From NCBI RefSeq assembly GCF_010015445.1, contig NC_053118.1, forward strand, positions 19,829,437 through 19,893,436: a stretch of 64,000 bases of DNA, written 5' to 3'. Source of the DNA: Perca fluviatilis. Its lineage: Eukaryota > Chordata > Actinopteri > Perciformes > Percidae. Under the pieces are notes generated by a model that searched no databases, was not told the origin of the DNA, and was given only the letters and a program-made list of their open reading frames with translations. Positions 25,046-38,778 of the stretch are shown one piece after another; position 1 is the stretch's first letter, and every line of letters begins with the position of its first letter. A program made the position numbers and the translations under genes.

Positions 25046-25330
25046 TTAAGATAGATAGATAGATAAATAGATAGATTTGTATTGATCCCAAAAGTGTTCC
25101 AGTGTTGCAGCAGAAAAATATCAGACACACAGCACACATACAGAATATACATGAAATAATAGGATACAATATACATGAAATAATAATAGGATAGAATATA
25201 AGAACAAATAATTTAAAATATATAGGGAATAAAAATTTACAACTGTTTAATAGTATTGATAAAGCTGTAGATAATCCTATTGTGCAAGGTGCACTTAGTG
25301 CAGTTGTGATGTCTCTGATTTTAATTATTG
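25046..25330 (-). mobile_element. Decayed retroposon with (TAGA)n tail
   Basis: A short tagatagataga tract followed by 'tttgtattgatccc' resembles the 3' end of fish non-LTR elements that terminate in tetranucleotide repeats next to a 'tttattgatccc' motif. The body downstream is diverged, so the clade and the far limit are uncertain. Confidence 0.4.
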
Positions 25331-28300
25331 TCGAACCAAAACACAATTGATGTAAATTATTTCCGATTTCTTAATTAAAACTGAAATGTTAAATCCAAAA
25401 CCGGGGCATTGCACTGAAGTCCAAACTGTCCAACTCATCCCTTACTAACAATAGAAGGCAAGTTTGTCGTCTTGCTCAAGATAAAGAGGGCCAGGCTACT
25501 GATATATGCCATCCAATACAGGTAATACTTTTGGAAAGTTGAAATAGTTTTCTAAGCATTTGGACTACTTTCACTGATTCACTCTTTGGGAATGACGGCG
25601 CACATGTTGATGATTTTCTTCTACCTTGTTGAGATGGAGTCATTTTTGGAAACCTTCTGCATGCACAGTGAGGTGTCTCCTCTTGTTCGGTGTCATTGCT
25701 CCCCCTAACAGCCAAACAGGTTAATGCACCTCACTCAAAAAAGTCCCGTATGTAGGCCTGAAGCGTGCCTCTGTATTAATCAGTAACGGCACTAATACCA
25801 GCCAAACAACTAATATTGAATGCTAAATAAAATTATATATATATATAAAGTTATATTTTTATATTTTATATGGACATCACAGTAAAAGTGTAACATACAT
25901 TTATGCACAAGGACCTGTGTTTAGTGTTTGTAGCAACACTCTAATTTACACCACCTGTCCACAAGAGCCTTTGTTTAGTTTGTTTTTAAACTTTAAATAG
26001 AAGGGAAAAAAAGTTAATTAATAAACACATCCACAGATAGGCTACTTCCACAGAGATACAGACGGAAATGCATCCACAAAGTGCAGGTGTGTCTACAGGG
26101 GTATTAGGTGTGAGAACAATGTTGTTTTTCATAACGCCATGTTTTACCTCTATTAAAACATTAAAATGGTGTTGCATGTTTAATTCAGTTGGTAGACAGT
26201 TCCATAGCTGCTTGTTGTGTGTGAGTGGTGTAGAACGTTGTGCAATGAACATCGGACAAAAACAAATTAAGGATATGGAAAAATACATTTGAGGAAAATC
26301 CAACTCTTTCCCAAACAAATACATAAGAACACTAATAGTCACTAATCGAAATGCATATCATTTACATTTGTCTCCGGCTACAGCATTTTATTTTTATGTC
26401 CCCCCCCCACACACACACACACATTTGTTGCATTACACCATGTATTGCAACTGTAATACATTTCCTCAGTGTTTAGCTATTGCCGAGATATGATATAACA
26501 AAACTGCATAATAATAGCAATGGACCTTTTTCACAGCAGACATTTTGACTTCATACTTCAGACGTCATAGTAGGAAGAGCACACCTGAAATTGATAACCT
26601 TAACGATGGCTCAATTCCATCAAGTGTCCCAGTGAGCTGTTTCAGTGAGTCAGCATGAACAACACCAGGGCCTCTCCTAAGTGGAATGCAGCCATCAGTA
26701 ATGGTTTTGAATACACCTGTGCTTTTCCTACTATGACATGCCGTGAAAAAGGTCTATAGACATTCAGACGTGAAGTGAAGAGGGTCCGTCCGTCCCCCAC
26801 GCATATTAAACCTGCTGCCTTTTGCAGTCCTATCACATCTGCTTGACAGCCAGATATTCGTGGGTGAATGCGAGGTTACATTTGTGAATACAGAAAGTTG
26901 TATTAGCTTTTAAAAGTCTTTGTGTTTTACAGCAGCCTCAGCTGTAAACAATCCACTACTTCCTAAAAAGACCCCCTCCCTCCCTTCATACTAACAAGGT
27001 TGCATTCATTACACCAAAAGAGACGTTTCAGTTCGCGGTATTCATGTGTGCATGCTTCCTCTTTGTAAACACTCTCAAATAATACAAGTAAAAAGAAGGG
27101 ATATAGAGAATTTGTTGGTTTCTTCTTTGAAGGCATAATCCGTGAACAGAGTCCCACAGGACGGAAACCCGATGTCACTGTCTTATTGATTTACAACTAC
27201 TTTATTGCATTTAAATGGACAGTGTTCTGATTTACAGTAATGTTTACAAACATTGAAATAAGGTGAAATAAAATGCAATTTCACCTATTGCTCAAACTCT
27301 TAAATTATATAAAAGTAGCGTATCTGTACTTTATTCAGCACAAACACAACAGATTGGACCATAAACTGTAAATCTTAACCGGCACATTTGACTAAAATAT
27401 TATAAAATGGCCCCTTGTGAAATGGATTCAGGAACCAGGAAAGGCGATCAAAGATTTTCAGGCTGTTAAGTTAAACCACAGTCCTCCTAAAGTGTCGAAG
27501 GAAAATTCAGGGAAACCAAGAAAACATGTTATTTATTTTAAAATCCCCTTAACATGCCTACTAAAACAGCCACATCATTCACCAGTGACATTTTATACCT
27601 TCAGCTTTTGCATTTTCTACACTGAAATAAATAATTCATTCTTCTGAGGTCTTGTGCTGCAGGCATAAGGCCACCGTTTTTTTTTATTTCCCCTCCAAGT
27701 GTATTTCGTCTGACCCTTTCAAGGCAACTATAAGAAACAATCATCCAGCCTTGACTTTCATGTAATTGAATGTCAACAAAATAGTTTGGTGTATACAATT
27801 TATTTAATTTACCCTTTTTAATCAAAGTATTAACCCATCATTTAAGCTGACATTATTTTAGACATTTCGTATTTAGCTTGATTAATAATGTAGGCAGACG
27901 TGGATCTAAAGGAAAGGAGAAATTAAACTTTAATGGAAATGTACTTTTTGCGCATTTGGTTTCCTTAATATGACAACTGGTTGGAGGTCAAGGTTTGTTT
28001 ACATACAGCCAACATGCGTACTAGCTACTCGATACCAATGAAAACGGTCTCACTTAGTGGATTAATGCGCATCTGCTGGCTCGCGTTAAACCATGTAACC
28101 CAATATTTGTGTGGGTGAAATTGTTTTAAAACTTTGTGGTAAGACGTAGAAGAAGGGAGGTTTAATATCCTGCAGCCTCCGCCTGAAGGCTGAAGCTGCG
28201 CATGGCTGAATAATCCAAAAAATAATCCAAATAGGAATTGTCAAGTTTATCATGTAAGACTATTTTTAATTTGCCAAACAAATATCAGTTTCACATATAA

Positions 28301-29750
28301 GAACTCACCGTTGAAGTCAAACAGCAAACCACCTGGGCAGAGTGAAATATTACACAGTCTCATAATGCTTCCCTGCACATGACAAATTCACAGGCTTTGA
28401 TGTATGAAAAGGGAATTTGGACTAAATTCTAAAATTGGCCGCATAACAAGATATGTGACATATGTGCCCACTTACTCAGCAGTGATGACAAATGAAAATG
28501 GATTGGAGTGTGGGAAATAGCCCATGTCCAAAGGTTTATATTGGGCGTTGCAAAAAGAACAGGCGATGCAAAGACTGGAGCCCCTTTGGCAAATACTCTT
28601 TATTATTCGTAGCCTATAAACAACGTCTGTATGTTTACATTCGACGTTAAACGCCTGCGTATCAGCTGATCAGCCATATATGAACTTCGTGCAAGCAAAC
28701 TTTTACTCGTACTATAAGAGACACAATCAGCATGCACTTAAACATAAATCTGTCCATAGTGGAGGCTGCAGCAGAGTCGAGCTAGCATGCTTTTAATAAC
28801 CCTGAAAAAAGAGTGGTCCAAACAAACACATAGCAACCATAAAAGAGATAACCAAGTCATGTCTTTACAGGCCTTTGTCTTTCTGTCTCCGGGTGCCAAA
28901 CTGGACTGATGCCTGACAAAAGTGCAGCATGACTCGCATTGCTCCGCCGCTTGTGGACTAGATGAGTCTATATATAACCAGAGGAGCGATATTAAATTCA
29001 CACAGAGAGACGACGAATTCATACCTGCCATGTGCTCAATTGTGAAATCGTTTAAAATAGATTAAATGGATTCAAATAGCTTCCAAAAATAATTGACGCA
29101 TGTGCAGTACATGCCCTAATTTTCTTAGAATAAGACCCGACATATAAAACTCAACAAGTTCTCTATTTTAGCCTATGAAAATGTTGTTTGTGCCACAATG
29201 ATTAAGCCCCACTTGCATACTAAAATCATGTTGCCTTGGTCTAAAAATGTCTTTCAAATGTTTCAGACGGCTCAAAGGTTAAGGTTAAGGTTAGGGTTAT
29301 TTAAAAACGATCCTAAAGGTAAAAACTGGCAGGTTAAGCAGCGTGGTGTGACATTGGATGCAATTATGTGTTTTGTGTAGAACCTTGTAATATAGTCATT
29401 TCAGAAACTGATGCTCTTCAATGAAAAAGAACCCGTGTAATATGTTTCAAAATAGCCTAAATTGTGTCTGAGCAAAATTCCTTCTCAGTATTTTTCCTTT
29501 CCCATGAAGCCAAAGGTCTACTTTTACAAACTCATTGACTCATATAGCTACACATCGAGGCGTAGGCTATCTGTCATTTTGTGCCAGTGGTCACATGGCT
29601 TTGGCCCTCAGGAATGGATGGAGATGGATCCCCACGTCAGCTTGTACGTCTAAGGATTTCTGCTCCACCAGTCTGCCTCAAAGTGGCTGGAGCGCAGCGC
29701 CGCGGAGGAGCTATGAAAGGATTATTATAGGACGTTTCCAACAGCAGAAT

Positions 29751-31105
29751 ATGGATTTTGATGAGCGGATCTCCGGCTCTAATATGTATTTACCGAGCTG
29801 CACTTACTACGTCTCCGGAGCAGACTTTTCGGGTCTCCCTCATTATTTAACCCAGAGCCAGTCCTCTTGCCCCATGACATACCCCTACCAGTCCTCTGCC
29901 CTGCCACAGGTCCCGTCCGTGAGAGATGTGGCTTTCAGAGACTATGGGATTGATACTTCCAGTAAATGGCACCACAGCAGGGGGAGCCTGTCACACTGCT
30001 ACCCTGAGGACATCGTGCACAGAGACGGCTGGACGAGCCCGAGCTCACGGGGGGCAGAGATCCTGGTGAAAGGCAGCTCCAGCGCCAGCCACTCCAGCTC
30101 CTCCAGCAACCCGACTTCTGGCTTCTATGGCAGCGTTGGCAGGAACGGCGTCCTGCCACAGGCGTTCGACCAGTTCTTCGACACTGCCTACGGGAGCGCA
30201 GAGAGCAGCACAACGCCGACAGCCCAAGCATTAGACTCGGACAGACACGACGCCAAAACAAGTCCCGCTCCGGCTCCTCCGGGCTCGGACACGGCGGAGA
30301 GCTGCAGCCCCAAGTCGTCCTCCGGCCACTGCGAGGAGAAACAGAGCAGAAGCAGCAGTGAGTAGCCCTGCTGAACGCAAGAAGGAGAACAATCTAACGC
30401 GTTGCTCTTAAAGCTTTTTATATGCTGTTTTATAAGCACGTAAGGTTTATGGAGGGCCTGCAGATTTACCCTATAACAAAACTATGTTATAAACTACAAG
30501 ATCACGTGCTTGGGATTGAAATTGGCCGTGAAGAGTTTGGCGTTAAGCTTCTTCCAAGATTTCCAACAACATCTCAACTTTTATTCTGCATGTGTGCGCT
30601 TAAATCTCCTTCTATGGTTTGCCTGTAAACTTCATTTATATGGCAAATAACATTTATGAAATTCTATTAAAATAAAAATCTAAATATTGTAGATACATCT
30701 TATATCTCCCATATTTATGTCCATGGATACAATTAACTGTATATTTATGGGTTTGTGATTTGATTTATTCTGAATGGGCTGCGGAGGCACTTTGATGTGA
30801 CTTTGGAGCAGATTTATGCTAAAACCTTGCTCCTTATACAAAGATAAATATTTACAAATTCACAGGATTTGTTAGGATTTAATTCAAGGACTGCTTTTCA
30901 TGGAATTAGCTCTCATTGACACTGAAACAACTGCCCTTTACGCACAGTGAAATCAAAAGCGGACAATACAAGCATATCAGATACACTATACTACTCGTGG
31001 TGTTTGGGTTTGGCCCCCCTCTTTTTTTTAAAAACCGCCCCGTTTGGTTTTTTGGTTTTTTTTTTATTTTTTCTCTTTTGGCGCGGCGTTTTTTTTTTTT
31101 TTTTC

Positions 31106-31145
<40 letters not shown>

Positions 31146-31526
31146 CTCTCTTGTGTGTTTGGGCGGGGAAACACTTGAACTCCATGTAGACGACCACGGC
31201 TGCTTCACAACAGGAAATTATTTCATGTTGTTGTACTGTGTCTATAATATTTCATGTGGTGACCTTTTGCCTTTTTATTATTTTATCTTTCAGATGGCCA
31301 GAGGACGCGCAAGAAGAGATGTCCATATTCAAAGTATCAGATCCGGGAACTGGAGAGGGAATTCTTTTTCAGCGTTTACATCAACAAAGAGAAGCGCATG
31401 CAGCTCTCACGGATGCTCAATCTGACTGATCGCCAGGTCAAAATCTGGTTTCAGAACAGGAGGATGAAGGAGAAGAAACTGAACAGAGACCGTTTACAGT
31501 ACTACACCACAACCCCCCTGCTATAA
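29751..31526 (+). CDS. hoxa11b: Homeobox protein Hox-A11b
   Basis: Abdominal-B-class Hox factor acting in fin/limb and posterior axis patterning. Exons 29751-30357 and 31294-31526, 279 aa. I start at the ATG giving [20 protein letters not shown], the conserved Hox11 N terminus, although the frame is open 216 bp further upstream. Further Hox11 blocks: [53 protein letters not shown] serine-rich linker precedes the splice (AGCAGCA|GTGAGT). The homeodomain (about 206-265; [31 protein letters not shown]) is group-11 type, and the C terminus [14 protein letters not shown] matches Hox11. The 936-bp intron contains a long T-rich tract at 31020-31146. Confidence 0.95.
31020..31146. repeat. Poly-T-rich low-complexity tract in the hoxa11b intron
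   Basis: Several homopolymeric T runs, the longest about 35 T, separated by a few G/C/A bases. They generate spurious phenylalanine- and lysine-rich ORFs on the two strands. Such runs are also prone to sequencing error. Confidence 0.85.
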
Positions 31527-31660
31527 ACACTGAACAAAGACTGACATACAGCCATTCACCCATCATCAAGACACACATGTTACATGACGAGTTTTTAACG
31601 TGCCAGAATTCATAAAGAATTCTACTATTTATACACTATTTTGTCATTAAAATACGGGGG

Positions 31661-31697
<37 letters not shown>

Positions 31698-31698
31698 T
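31661..31698. repeat. (TTA)n microsatellite
   Basis: About 12 TTA/ATT units in the hoxa11b 3' flank. Confidence 0.9.
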
Positions 31699-33770
31699 AG
31701 GCCTGTTATTGGCCTGCTTGCCCGACCAATCAACAATTTTCCAAAGTTAAGTGGTTGCCTGTATGGTGTGCTTATCAGAAAGCCAGATGTGTCTGATTTC
31801 TTTTTGTATTATTTAATAATACACACGGAGATTACTGTACTGCAATTCAAAACCTTTTATTTTTTTCCTTGAATTCTTTAGAATTAAATTGTTTTCCCAA
31901 ATTTACGCACGCAACTTTTATGGTCAGTAATCTTAACATCAAACGCTTGGTGTTTTCTTCTTTCTATTCATATTTTTACTTTATTGTTCAAATACAACTC
32001 CGGTGACTGTAACACTATTTTGTGTGTTTTGAAATTAATATCAGATCTCAGCTGACACTTTTGGCGGTTATCAGAAGCCCCCAGAATTACCGGTCAATGT
32101 TGCATAGTTAAAGGATGAGTAACTCTAATACCAATTCATCCATTTGAAGCATTTTGAGTCAGTGATATCAGTGATATGTAACATCTGCGCTTGACCCTCG
32201 GGCGCTTTGTTGAGCTCTTGGCCGTAAAATTGGATTATTCCCGAACTTCATCCACAAGTCCAAACGCTGATAAGAGAGCAAAACGCCCAAATGAAACATA
32301 ACCCCATATTTAGTTTTATATGCCAGCACGTGGATCGTATCAGATGATTGATATGCCGGTCTGACGCTTTTTATTCCCTCATGGCTGGAAATGGGATCCG
32401 CTGCAGTTATTGTTTGATATCCATTACAAAGGATTCATTCATTTCTGGGGCGATGAGGAGAGGCTGATTTCTGACCTAACATGCCTGTTACAGCTTTACT
32501 GAAACAATCTTGACACTTGTTTGAATGCATATAGATGTAACAGGCCGCCTCTTTCAAAAGGACATGAATCTATTTGTGTGATTATGCTCTCATCAAAGTA
32601 GTTTCTGAAATACTTTATTAATTTCATCCACTGAAAGTCTGCTGACCCATCAGGCTGTGACATTGGGGTAAACAAAGGTTCAGACGAACTGCAGATCACT
32701 ATTACAATCATCGCTATGGTCAATTTAATTAGCATCTGAAGTGGTTTAATTCAAATATCAGTATCAGTTTGATACCAAATATGAATTTAGGCCACAGGAT
32801 TTATGTTTCGCCTGCAAAGGAAGGTCAAATGAAGCCCTCCTAAATAAAAAGATGGCTTTAGGTGGCATTGTATTCACCACCAGGCCCCTGAAAACAACTT
32901 GAATTGCCTGCCATAAGCTAATAAGGGCCCTGGTGCCTTCCTTATACCGTGCATCCTGTGAGGCTCCCAGGAATTCCGCTTTGGTTGCTGCACATCCTCC
33001 CAGTTGCTCCAGTAACTTGGTCATAAAACGCGGATTCGTCTGGAGCGTTTGGAGTGTAGTGCAATAAAGCGTCTGAGACCAAGGTTATTAACTGTGACTA
33101 AGGAGCTGAAAAACAACGGCTGAGAGCATTCAAAGCTTGTGTTCACGGACCTTTCCAGCGTCATTTGTTTCAGCATCTTACCGTGGTAGGAATATTCTGC
33201 GTTTGTGTTGTGTTGCAGTGGATGCACAGCAGTCTTCTTCCACTGGGTGGCGCTCATCAGATCAATGTCATTGTCGTGAATTGAGATATAAAAGAAGTTT
33301 CGTCGCTCAGCTGCTTTAAAATATGTCACCACCTCAGGAGTTCATTGTTAAGGTAGGCACACAAATATTATTATGTGCGTTTTATGCCTACATTGGGTTT
33401 TTCTTCATGTGATTTAAAAAGATTTTCTATTTTCATCATCTGAAAAGTGAAGACGCTGTTTTTCATTTAAGGTGCAGATGTTATGAAATCGTGAAAGCAA
33501 GTGAATAGTGCAAGTTTGTTTCTTTGGGCATCAAATTTAATGAAGATTCTCAGGTTGCAATTTTGCACACGTTGTGTGAACACATGTGACTAATGCACAC
33601 TAAGAAATAAGATAACAAGGGCCTATGTTTCAAACATTTGTGGCTCACTAACTTTTAGAATCCCCATACAGTTTAACACGTAAATTATACTTCATTTTTA
33701 TAAATCCTGAACTGGATTTATGTTGTTTCGTCGTTATGTAAACATGTACAAAATTAAAAACTTGGATTGG

Positions 33771-33773
<3 letters not shown>

Positions 33774-33850
<77 letters not shown>
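33774..33850. repeat. (GT)n microsatellite
   Basis: About 38 GT units. Confidence 0.95.
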
Positions 33851-33851
<1 letters not shown>

Positions 33852-34765
33852 ATAGACAGACACCCAACAGAGAGACATTTTGACGCACAGGCATGGGATT
33901 TTTCATTAATTGTAACATTTCTTCAAAAAATAATTAAATGAATTAAAAGGAAGTTTTATCGTAATAATAATATTAGAGCAGCTCGCCCACAGCGCACACC
34001 GCGACATCACAGGAAATAATCCAGAAGGGTTAATTATTATTATCATTCATTGCAGCCAGACATGCTGCAGGTTTGACGCCACATAAAATGGCTGTACATA
34101 AACTGTAGCTCTGATTTCTAGACGTTATGGCTCCAGACATATAGGAAATGGGGGTAGTCGATGTTGTATTTCACCCACCTTGGAGACATCTTTAGGCTGA
34201 TCTGTAGGCCTGCTTTACACTCTTAACCCTATTGGTGGTCTTTTAAGGAAGAATGGGTGGATGTAGTTCTAACTTTTTAATTTTGGTTAAAATATTGGAG
34301 CAGTCCAGGCTAACGATTTGTGTTAGTTGTTTGCCTCATGAGATGAGGACCAATATCCATTTTATTCACTTTTACGGTGGACATGTATTACAAAATGATC
34401 CATGTCAGATTACGGGTTTTATTTAGTTCAAATTAAGACTACATGGCTATCATATAACATTGGCCCCCTTTACATTATAGATGTAGGCTTTCTTATGTTG
34501 CATGCAAAGCAAGCACGTTTTATTTGTTTGTTTTCTGGTTACTAGTTTGTTATTATTTTGTCTTGACCTCTAACTCAGATTGTTGTCTTAAACATTTCAT
34601 GAAAAGTACAAAAACTATAAAGAAAAACGGTGATGAGCTTTCATATGTATTAAAAAAACATTTAAAACCAGTTTAGAAGGCGCGCTGAGCATTTTATTCG
34701 TGAGTGGAATGGATATATTAGGAGGTGTTGATTTGAAATTAAACTTACTCGGAAAAACTCGGAAT

Positions 34766-34766
<1 letters not shown>

Positions 34767-34813
<47 letters not shown>
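34767..34813. repeat. (GT)n microsatellite
   Basis: About 23 GT units. Confidence 0.95.
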
Positions 34814-34814
<1 letters not shown>

Positions 34815-35718
34815 TTAATAGGTAGTAGGTAAATACGTGGAGAAACGTACACATCCCCAGTGGTTCTTTAACGGGATAATAGCAACATTAACAAGTTATA
34901 ATTTAATTTATGCAGGAACGACCTACAGTTCTTGCAGTATTGCCAATATTAAGTCATCATTAAGAAAAATGTAGCACCAGGACATTGTTCAGCTGTAGGA
35001 TTATTTTAGTGTGCCTGCGTGTCACCTTTAAATGCTCAACAGAGTCTTTGCAGTAAAAGGTGTCTAGGCGCAATCATGGCATTTGCAACCATAATATTCA
35101 CACCACCATCAGATAAACTCGAGGGCTATAGCCTACATGAAGCGGTTTTGCACTGGTTTGACCAGCAATGTGGTGAGATGAAAACACTGTCTGCCCTGCT
35201 TTGGATAATCCATGAGGAATTTTAAAAACAGTCCAATAATAGTCATCAGAGCAGCACAAGGAGGGTTAAGAGTCCCCCGACCAAAGAGTCACATATGACT
35301 TTTTGGATCTTTGATGCACCCTGTGCTTCTCAGAGGCACCTCTAGAACCCTTCATTTTTACAGTGCTGTAAAACTGGCCATAAAGCTATGCATTGTACAT
35401 AATTGTTAGGGACAGCTTTCAACAACCGAGTTGTCAAATAGGGGTTGTTGTTAAGTTCACACAGGCAGCTCTGGTCTTATAGATCGAGGCTCAGGACGTG
35501 AGATTGAAAAGAGATTTAAAGATTTTACCTAAAACTCTCTGATGCACCACTTCCCCCCACCGTTTTCTCTTGACTTAGCCTAAAACAAAATATACGACCC
35601 AGTTGAGCCGCCTGGTCAGACTGGGAGGAGTCTGTAGTCGCCTGGTGTTTTAATTGGCTGCAGGCTACAGTGAGAAGCGTGAGTATCAGTAATTATTCAG
35701 CAATGTTTTGCACAAGAA

Positions 35719-36883
35719 ATGTCAGCCAGAAAGGGCTATCTTCATCCTCCGTCCAATTATACCACAACGATGACATGCCCCAACAACCAAGCTGGAAATT
35801 CGTTTTTCGTGGACTCTTTAATCAACGTGAGAACCGACAGCGGTTCATATTACCAAAGTAACGGGGTGTATTTGCCACCGGCATCGGAATATTCATATGG
35901 ACTCTCGAGTGGCTCTTGTTTCCCGGGAATCGGTAAGCGCAACGAGCCAAGCACCCAAAGCGTGATTCCGTCTTCTGCTCCGTATGTTCAAGGGATGGAA
36001 ACGTGGCTGGAAACGTCGAGATCCTGCCGGGTGGATCATCCCAGCGGCCAGCATATGGCTCAGTGTTCATTCTCACCGAACATAAAAGAGGAGAGCGCTT
36101 ATTGCCTTTACGAGTCTGACAAATGTCCTAAAGGAGCAACGGTAGATGACATTTCCTACTCGACTGCATCGTGCCCGGTTACCGGCAGCACTTTGCCAGT
36201 CCCCGGCTACTTCCGCCTGTCTCAGACATACACATCCTCCAGGCTTTACCACGATGTCCAGCCAAACATGAATCACTTTACCCTGCAAAGACCTGCCCGT
36301 TTGGACAGCCAGCCCTCCCAGCCCCAGGCTGCCTCGGCTGAGCCGGAGCGAAGGGAGAGCCACGAGGAGGCGCCTGTCCCTGCGCCCTGCGCCCCGGCCA
36401 CAGAAGAAGACAGCCGCCTCTCCTCGGAAAGCTCGTCCTCCCCTGAGCCCGCTGAAACATGCAGTGCGGAGTGTCCAGAAAAGCCAGTCAAAGGTGTAGA
36501 GTCGACATACATTGTAGACATGTGTTGCAAAAATAGCAGCTGGCATAAACAGGCATGCGCATATAATTCTTATGCTTCTATTGTTTTTTTAACCAGTGAT
36601 TTCTTAACACAGAGGAATGCATGAGAATGAGTGCTGACAGTTAATATTGAGGTCAACAGAAAGCCAGTCACAGGTGTGCGTTTAACGGGTATTTACCGGT
36701 TTGTCGGGCATGAGGCGAAATTGAACGTGACTTAACCAATCAGAGCCGATGATCAGAGCTGTTGTGCGTTATTAGCTGTTTTTAGATCACAAATAAGCTG
36801 CTATATATAGTTGTAGTTTATTACCATACTATTCAAACAGGCCTTATGGATTTATTTTTATTGGTACCAATGAAGTTTGGATG

Positions 36884-36934
<51 letters not shown>

Positions 36935-37747
36935 TTATATATATATATATATAAAATATTCTCGGGGTGTCATTATTATTTCAATTAAAGCATCAACAAA
37001 GGTAAATCCAGTCTACTCCATTTGTCCTGTGCAGGATTCTGATGCCAGTTGTCCTCTCATCAAAAGCACAGGCCTTGCTATAATGTCTGCAGACTGTGCA
37101 GACTTTTATGTCTTAATAAAGGTGTAGTTGCTGCTTAACATGGCAAATAGTTTCTGGTAAAATGCTGTATTGCAGCTGTATGGGATATTTACATATATGT
37201 GGCTGTGCGTAAAATGGTTGTAAAAATCAAATAGAACACAAGGAATAGTCATTATGCGGTATTTATTCAGTAGGTGTCAGTGTCAGTATATACTAAATCC
37301 TATCTTCAGTAGTTTACAGTAAAACCACAATTTTATTAACGTGACATTTTCTTTATTTTGGATTTTGAATCGTATTAGTCCATATTTTCTAATAAAGATA
37401 TGAGGCATGTCAGGTATGATGTGTTTTTTTGTGACACCTGTTGCCTAATATCATGTTTCAATTTCATTGTAGGAGACGGAAAAATGGAATCTACGGCCAA
37501 CTGGCTCACAGCGAAGAGTGGCCGAAAGAAGCGCTGCCCCTACACCAAGCACCAGACTCTGGAGCTGGAGAAGGAGTTTCTCTTCAACATGTACTTGACT
37601 AGAGAGCGTCGTCTGGAGATCAGCCGCAGTGTGCACCTCACTGACAGGCAAGTCAAAATCTGGTTCCAAAACAGGAGGATGAAACTGAAAAAAATGAGCC
37701 GGGAGAACAGGATCCGAGAGCTCTCCAGCAACTTCAGTTTCTCATGA
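35719..37747 (+). CDS. hoxa10b: Homeobox protein Hox-A10b
   Basis: Posterior Hox factor. Exons 35719-36493 and 37473-37747, 349 aa. The N terminus [20 protein letters not shown] matches Hox-A10; further blocks are [39 protein letters not shown] and [11 protein letters not shown], all typical of Hox10. [14 protein letters not shown] carries the tryptophan motif used to bind Pbx just before the homeodomain (about 275-334; [39 protein letters not shown]). The C terminus [13 protein letters not shown] is also Hox10-like. Splice sites CAAAG|GTGTAG and TTGTAG|GAGACG keep the frame. The intron has a long imperfect (AT)n tract. Confidence 0.95.
36884..36952. repeat. (AT)n microsatellite in the hoxa10b intron
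   Basis: Long AT array broken once by a ttattt interruption. Confidence 0.95.
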
Positions 37748-38146
37748 GACTGTCTGCGTCTTTGGCGCCCTCCTCCATCCATGGCAAGGGCGCCTGTGCA
37801 GAGCCCCCCACCAACTGTGAGAATGTCCATGGAAAATAGGACCCTACTGCTAACTTATTGATTGTTGTTCTTTCTTATTTTCACGTCTGTTTTATTTAGT
37901 CGTGGATATGTATTTATAAATGGCTACATTTGTAACGTTGATCCATTGTGTTTGAAATGTTCAGAATGTGAGCACAATGTTTCAGAGCTTCAGGCTTGTA
38001 CATATTGTATAGTCAACCTGAGTGAACCATTGGAATTTGCATGCTGGACTAACCCTTGGCATACTTGTGTTACAGTTACATGTAGACCTTTTTGTGACAG
38101 CTAAAGAGAGGTCTGATGAATATTTGCACATTTTGCTGGTCAAATT

Positions 38147-38152
38147 AATAAA
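38147..38152 (+). other. hoxa10b: Possible hoxa10b polyadenylation signal
   Basis: AATAAA about 400 bp after the stop codon. Confidence 0.45.
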
Positions 38153-38778
38153 ACCACCCCTGCAACTGCAGACTTCTTATTTCATTCAGAAGGACAGACT
38201 AGGAGCTGCGCGGTGTTTAAATCTTAAAGTTGGCACTGGTACAGTGCATGGTGCTAATGCCTTTGTGTTTTGGACAGGGTTCGCTCTGTGCACAGTAAAT
38301 ATTATTACAATAGTAGAGGGGGGATGTTCATAGTTTAATTTAGGCCTTTAGATGTCTGGCGGCGGTGCATACTTCGTTGCTTTTTGTCCTCAGACTTAAA
38401 TGTAAACCACACAACGAGTGGAGAAACAGTGTTTATTTTCCTCAGTATTATTATTATCATTATTATTATTTCAAAATCATTTTAAATTGTGAATAAGTGG
38501 GGCCTTGTGCAGAAACAGTAATTATTCTTTCAAATGATAGCATGCTTGATTTTAAAGTTGACCAACGCCTGGACTTTAACAGCCCAAATCAATTTGAGAA
38601 TTGCGGCATATCAGAATGATGATGAATAAAATCTGTCTGAGCATTGTCTTTTGCGCCTTTACAGATTTCTAAAATGATTCCAAGTAGACATGTTATACCG
38701 AGAAACTACATACTGCCCACACGTAGAAACACAAGAAAAAAAGCATTCTAACAGACATCCCAGAAGATGAGAGCGTGC

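Larger units (their letters stand above)
22908..29750 (+). other. hoxa13b-hoxa11b intergenic region
   Basis: No homeobox is seen. It holds GT microsatellites, a decayed retroelement near 25.05-25.33 kb and a short run of telomere-like hexamers (ggttaaggttaaggttaggg) at about 29275-29302. The rest is unique AT-rich sequence. Confidence 0.7.
31527..35718 (+). other. hoxa11b-hoxa10b intergenic region
   Basis: Contains the hoxa11b 3' UTR (possible ATTAAA near 31646), a (TTA)n array, two GT arrays and otherwise unique sequence. A block at about 32200-32355 carries a perfect TGATTGAT Hox/Pbx motif. An ATTGG (reverse CCAAT) lies about 65 bp upstream of hoxa10b. Confidence 0.65.

Noticed and set aside
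29275..29302. Telomere-like hexamers
   Set aside because: Only about four imperfect units; insufficient for an interstitial telomeric site.
29535..29750. Upstream in-frame extension of hoxa11b
   Set aside because: Hox11 proteins start at MDFDER; the upstream residues resemble nothing and include no good Kozak start.
30916..31425. 169-residue ORF overlapping hoxa11b exon 2, and lysine-rich ORFs on the other strand
   Set aside because: Produced by the poly-T tract; the frame differs from the conserved homeodomain frame.
33021..33332. 103-residue minus-strand ORF between hoxa11b and hoxa10b
   Set aside because: No recognisable domain, no splice context and ordinary AT-rich codon use; long ORFs of this size occur by chance.
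36494..36624. Extension of hoxa10b exon 1 beyond the donor
   Set aside because: The extra 43 residues match nothing in Hox10; the donor at 36493 joins exactly to the conserved exon 2.
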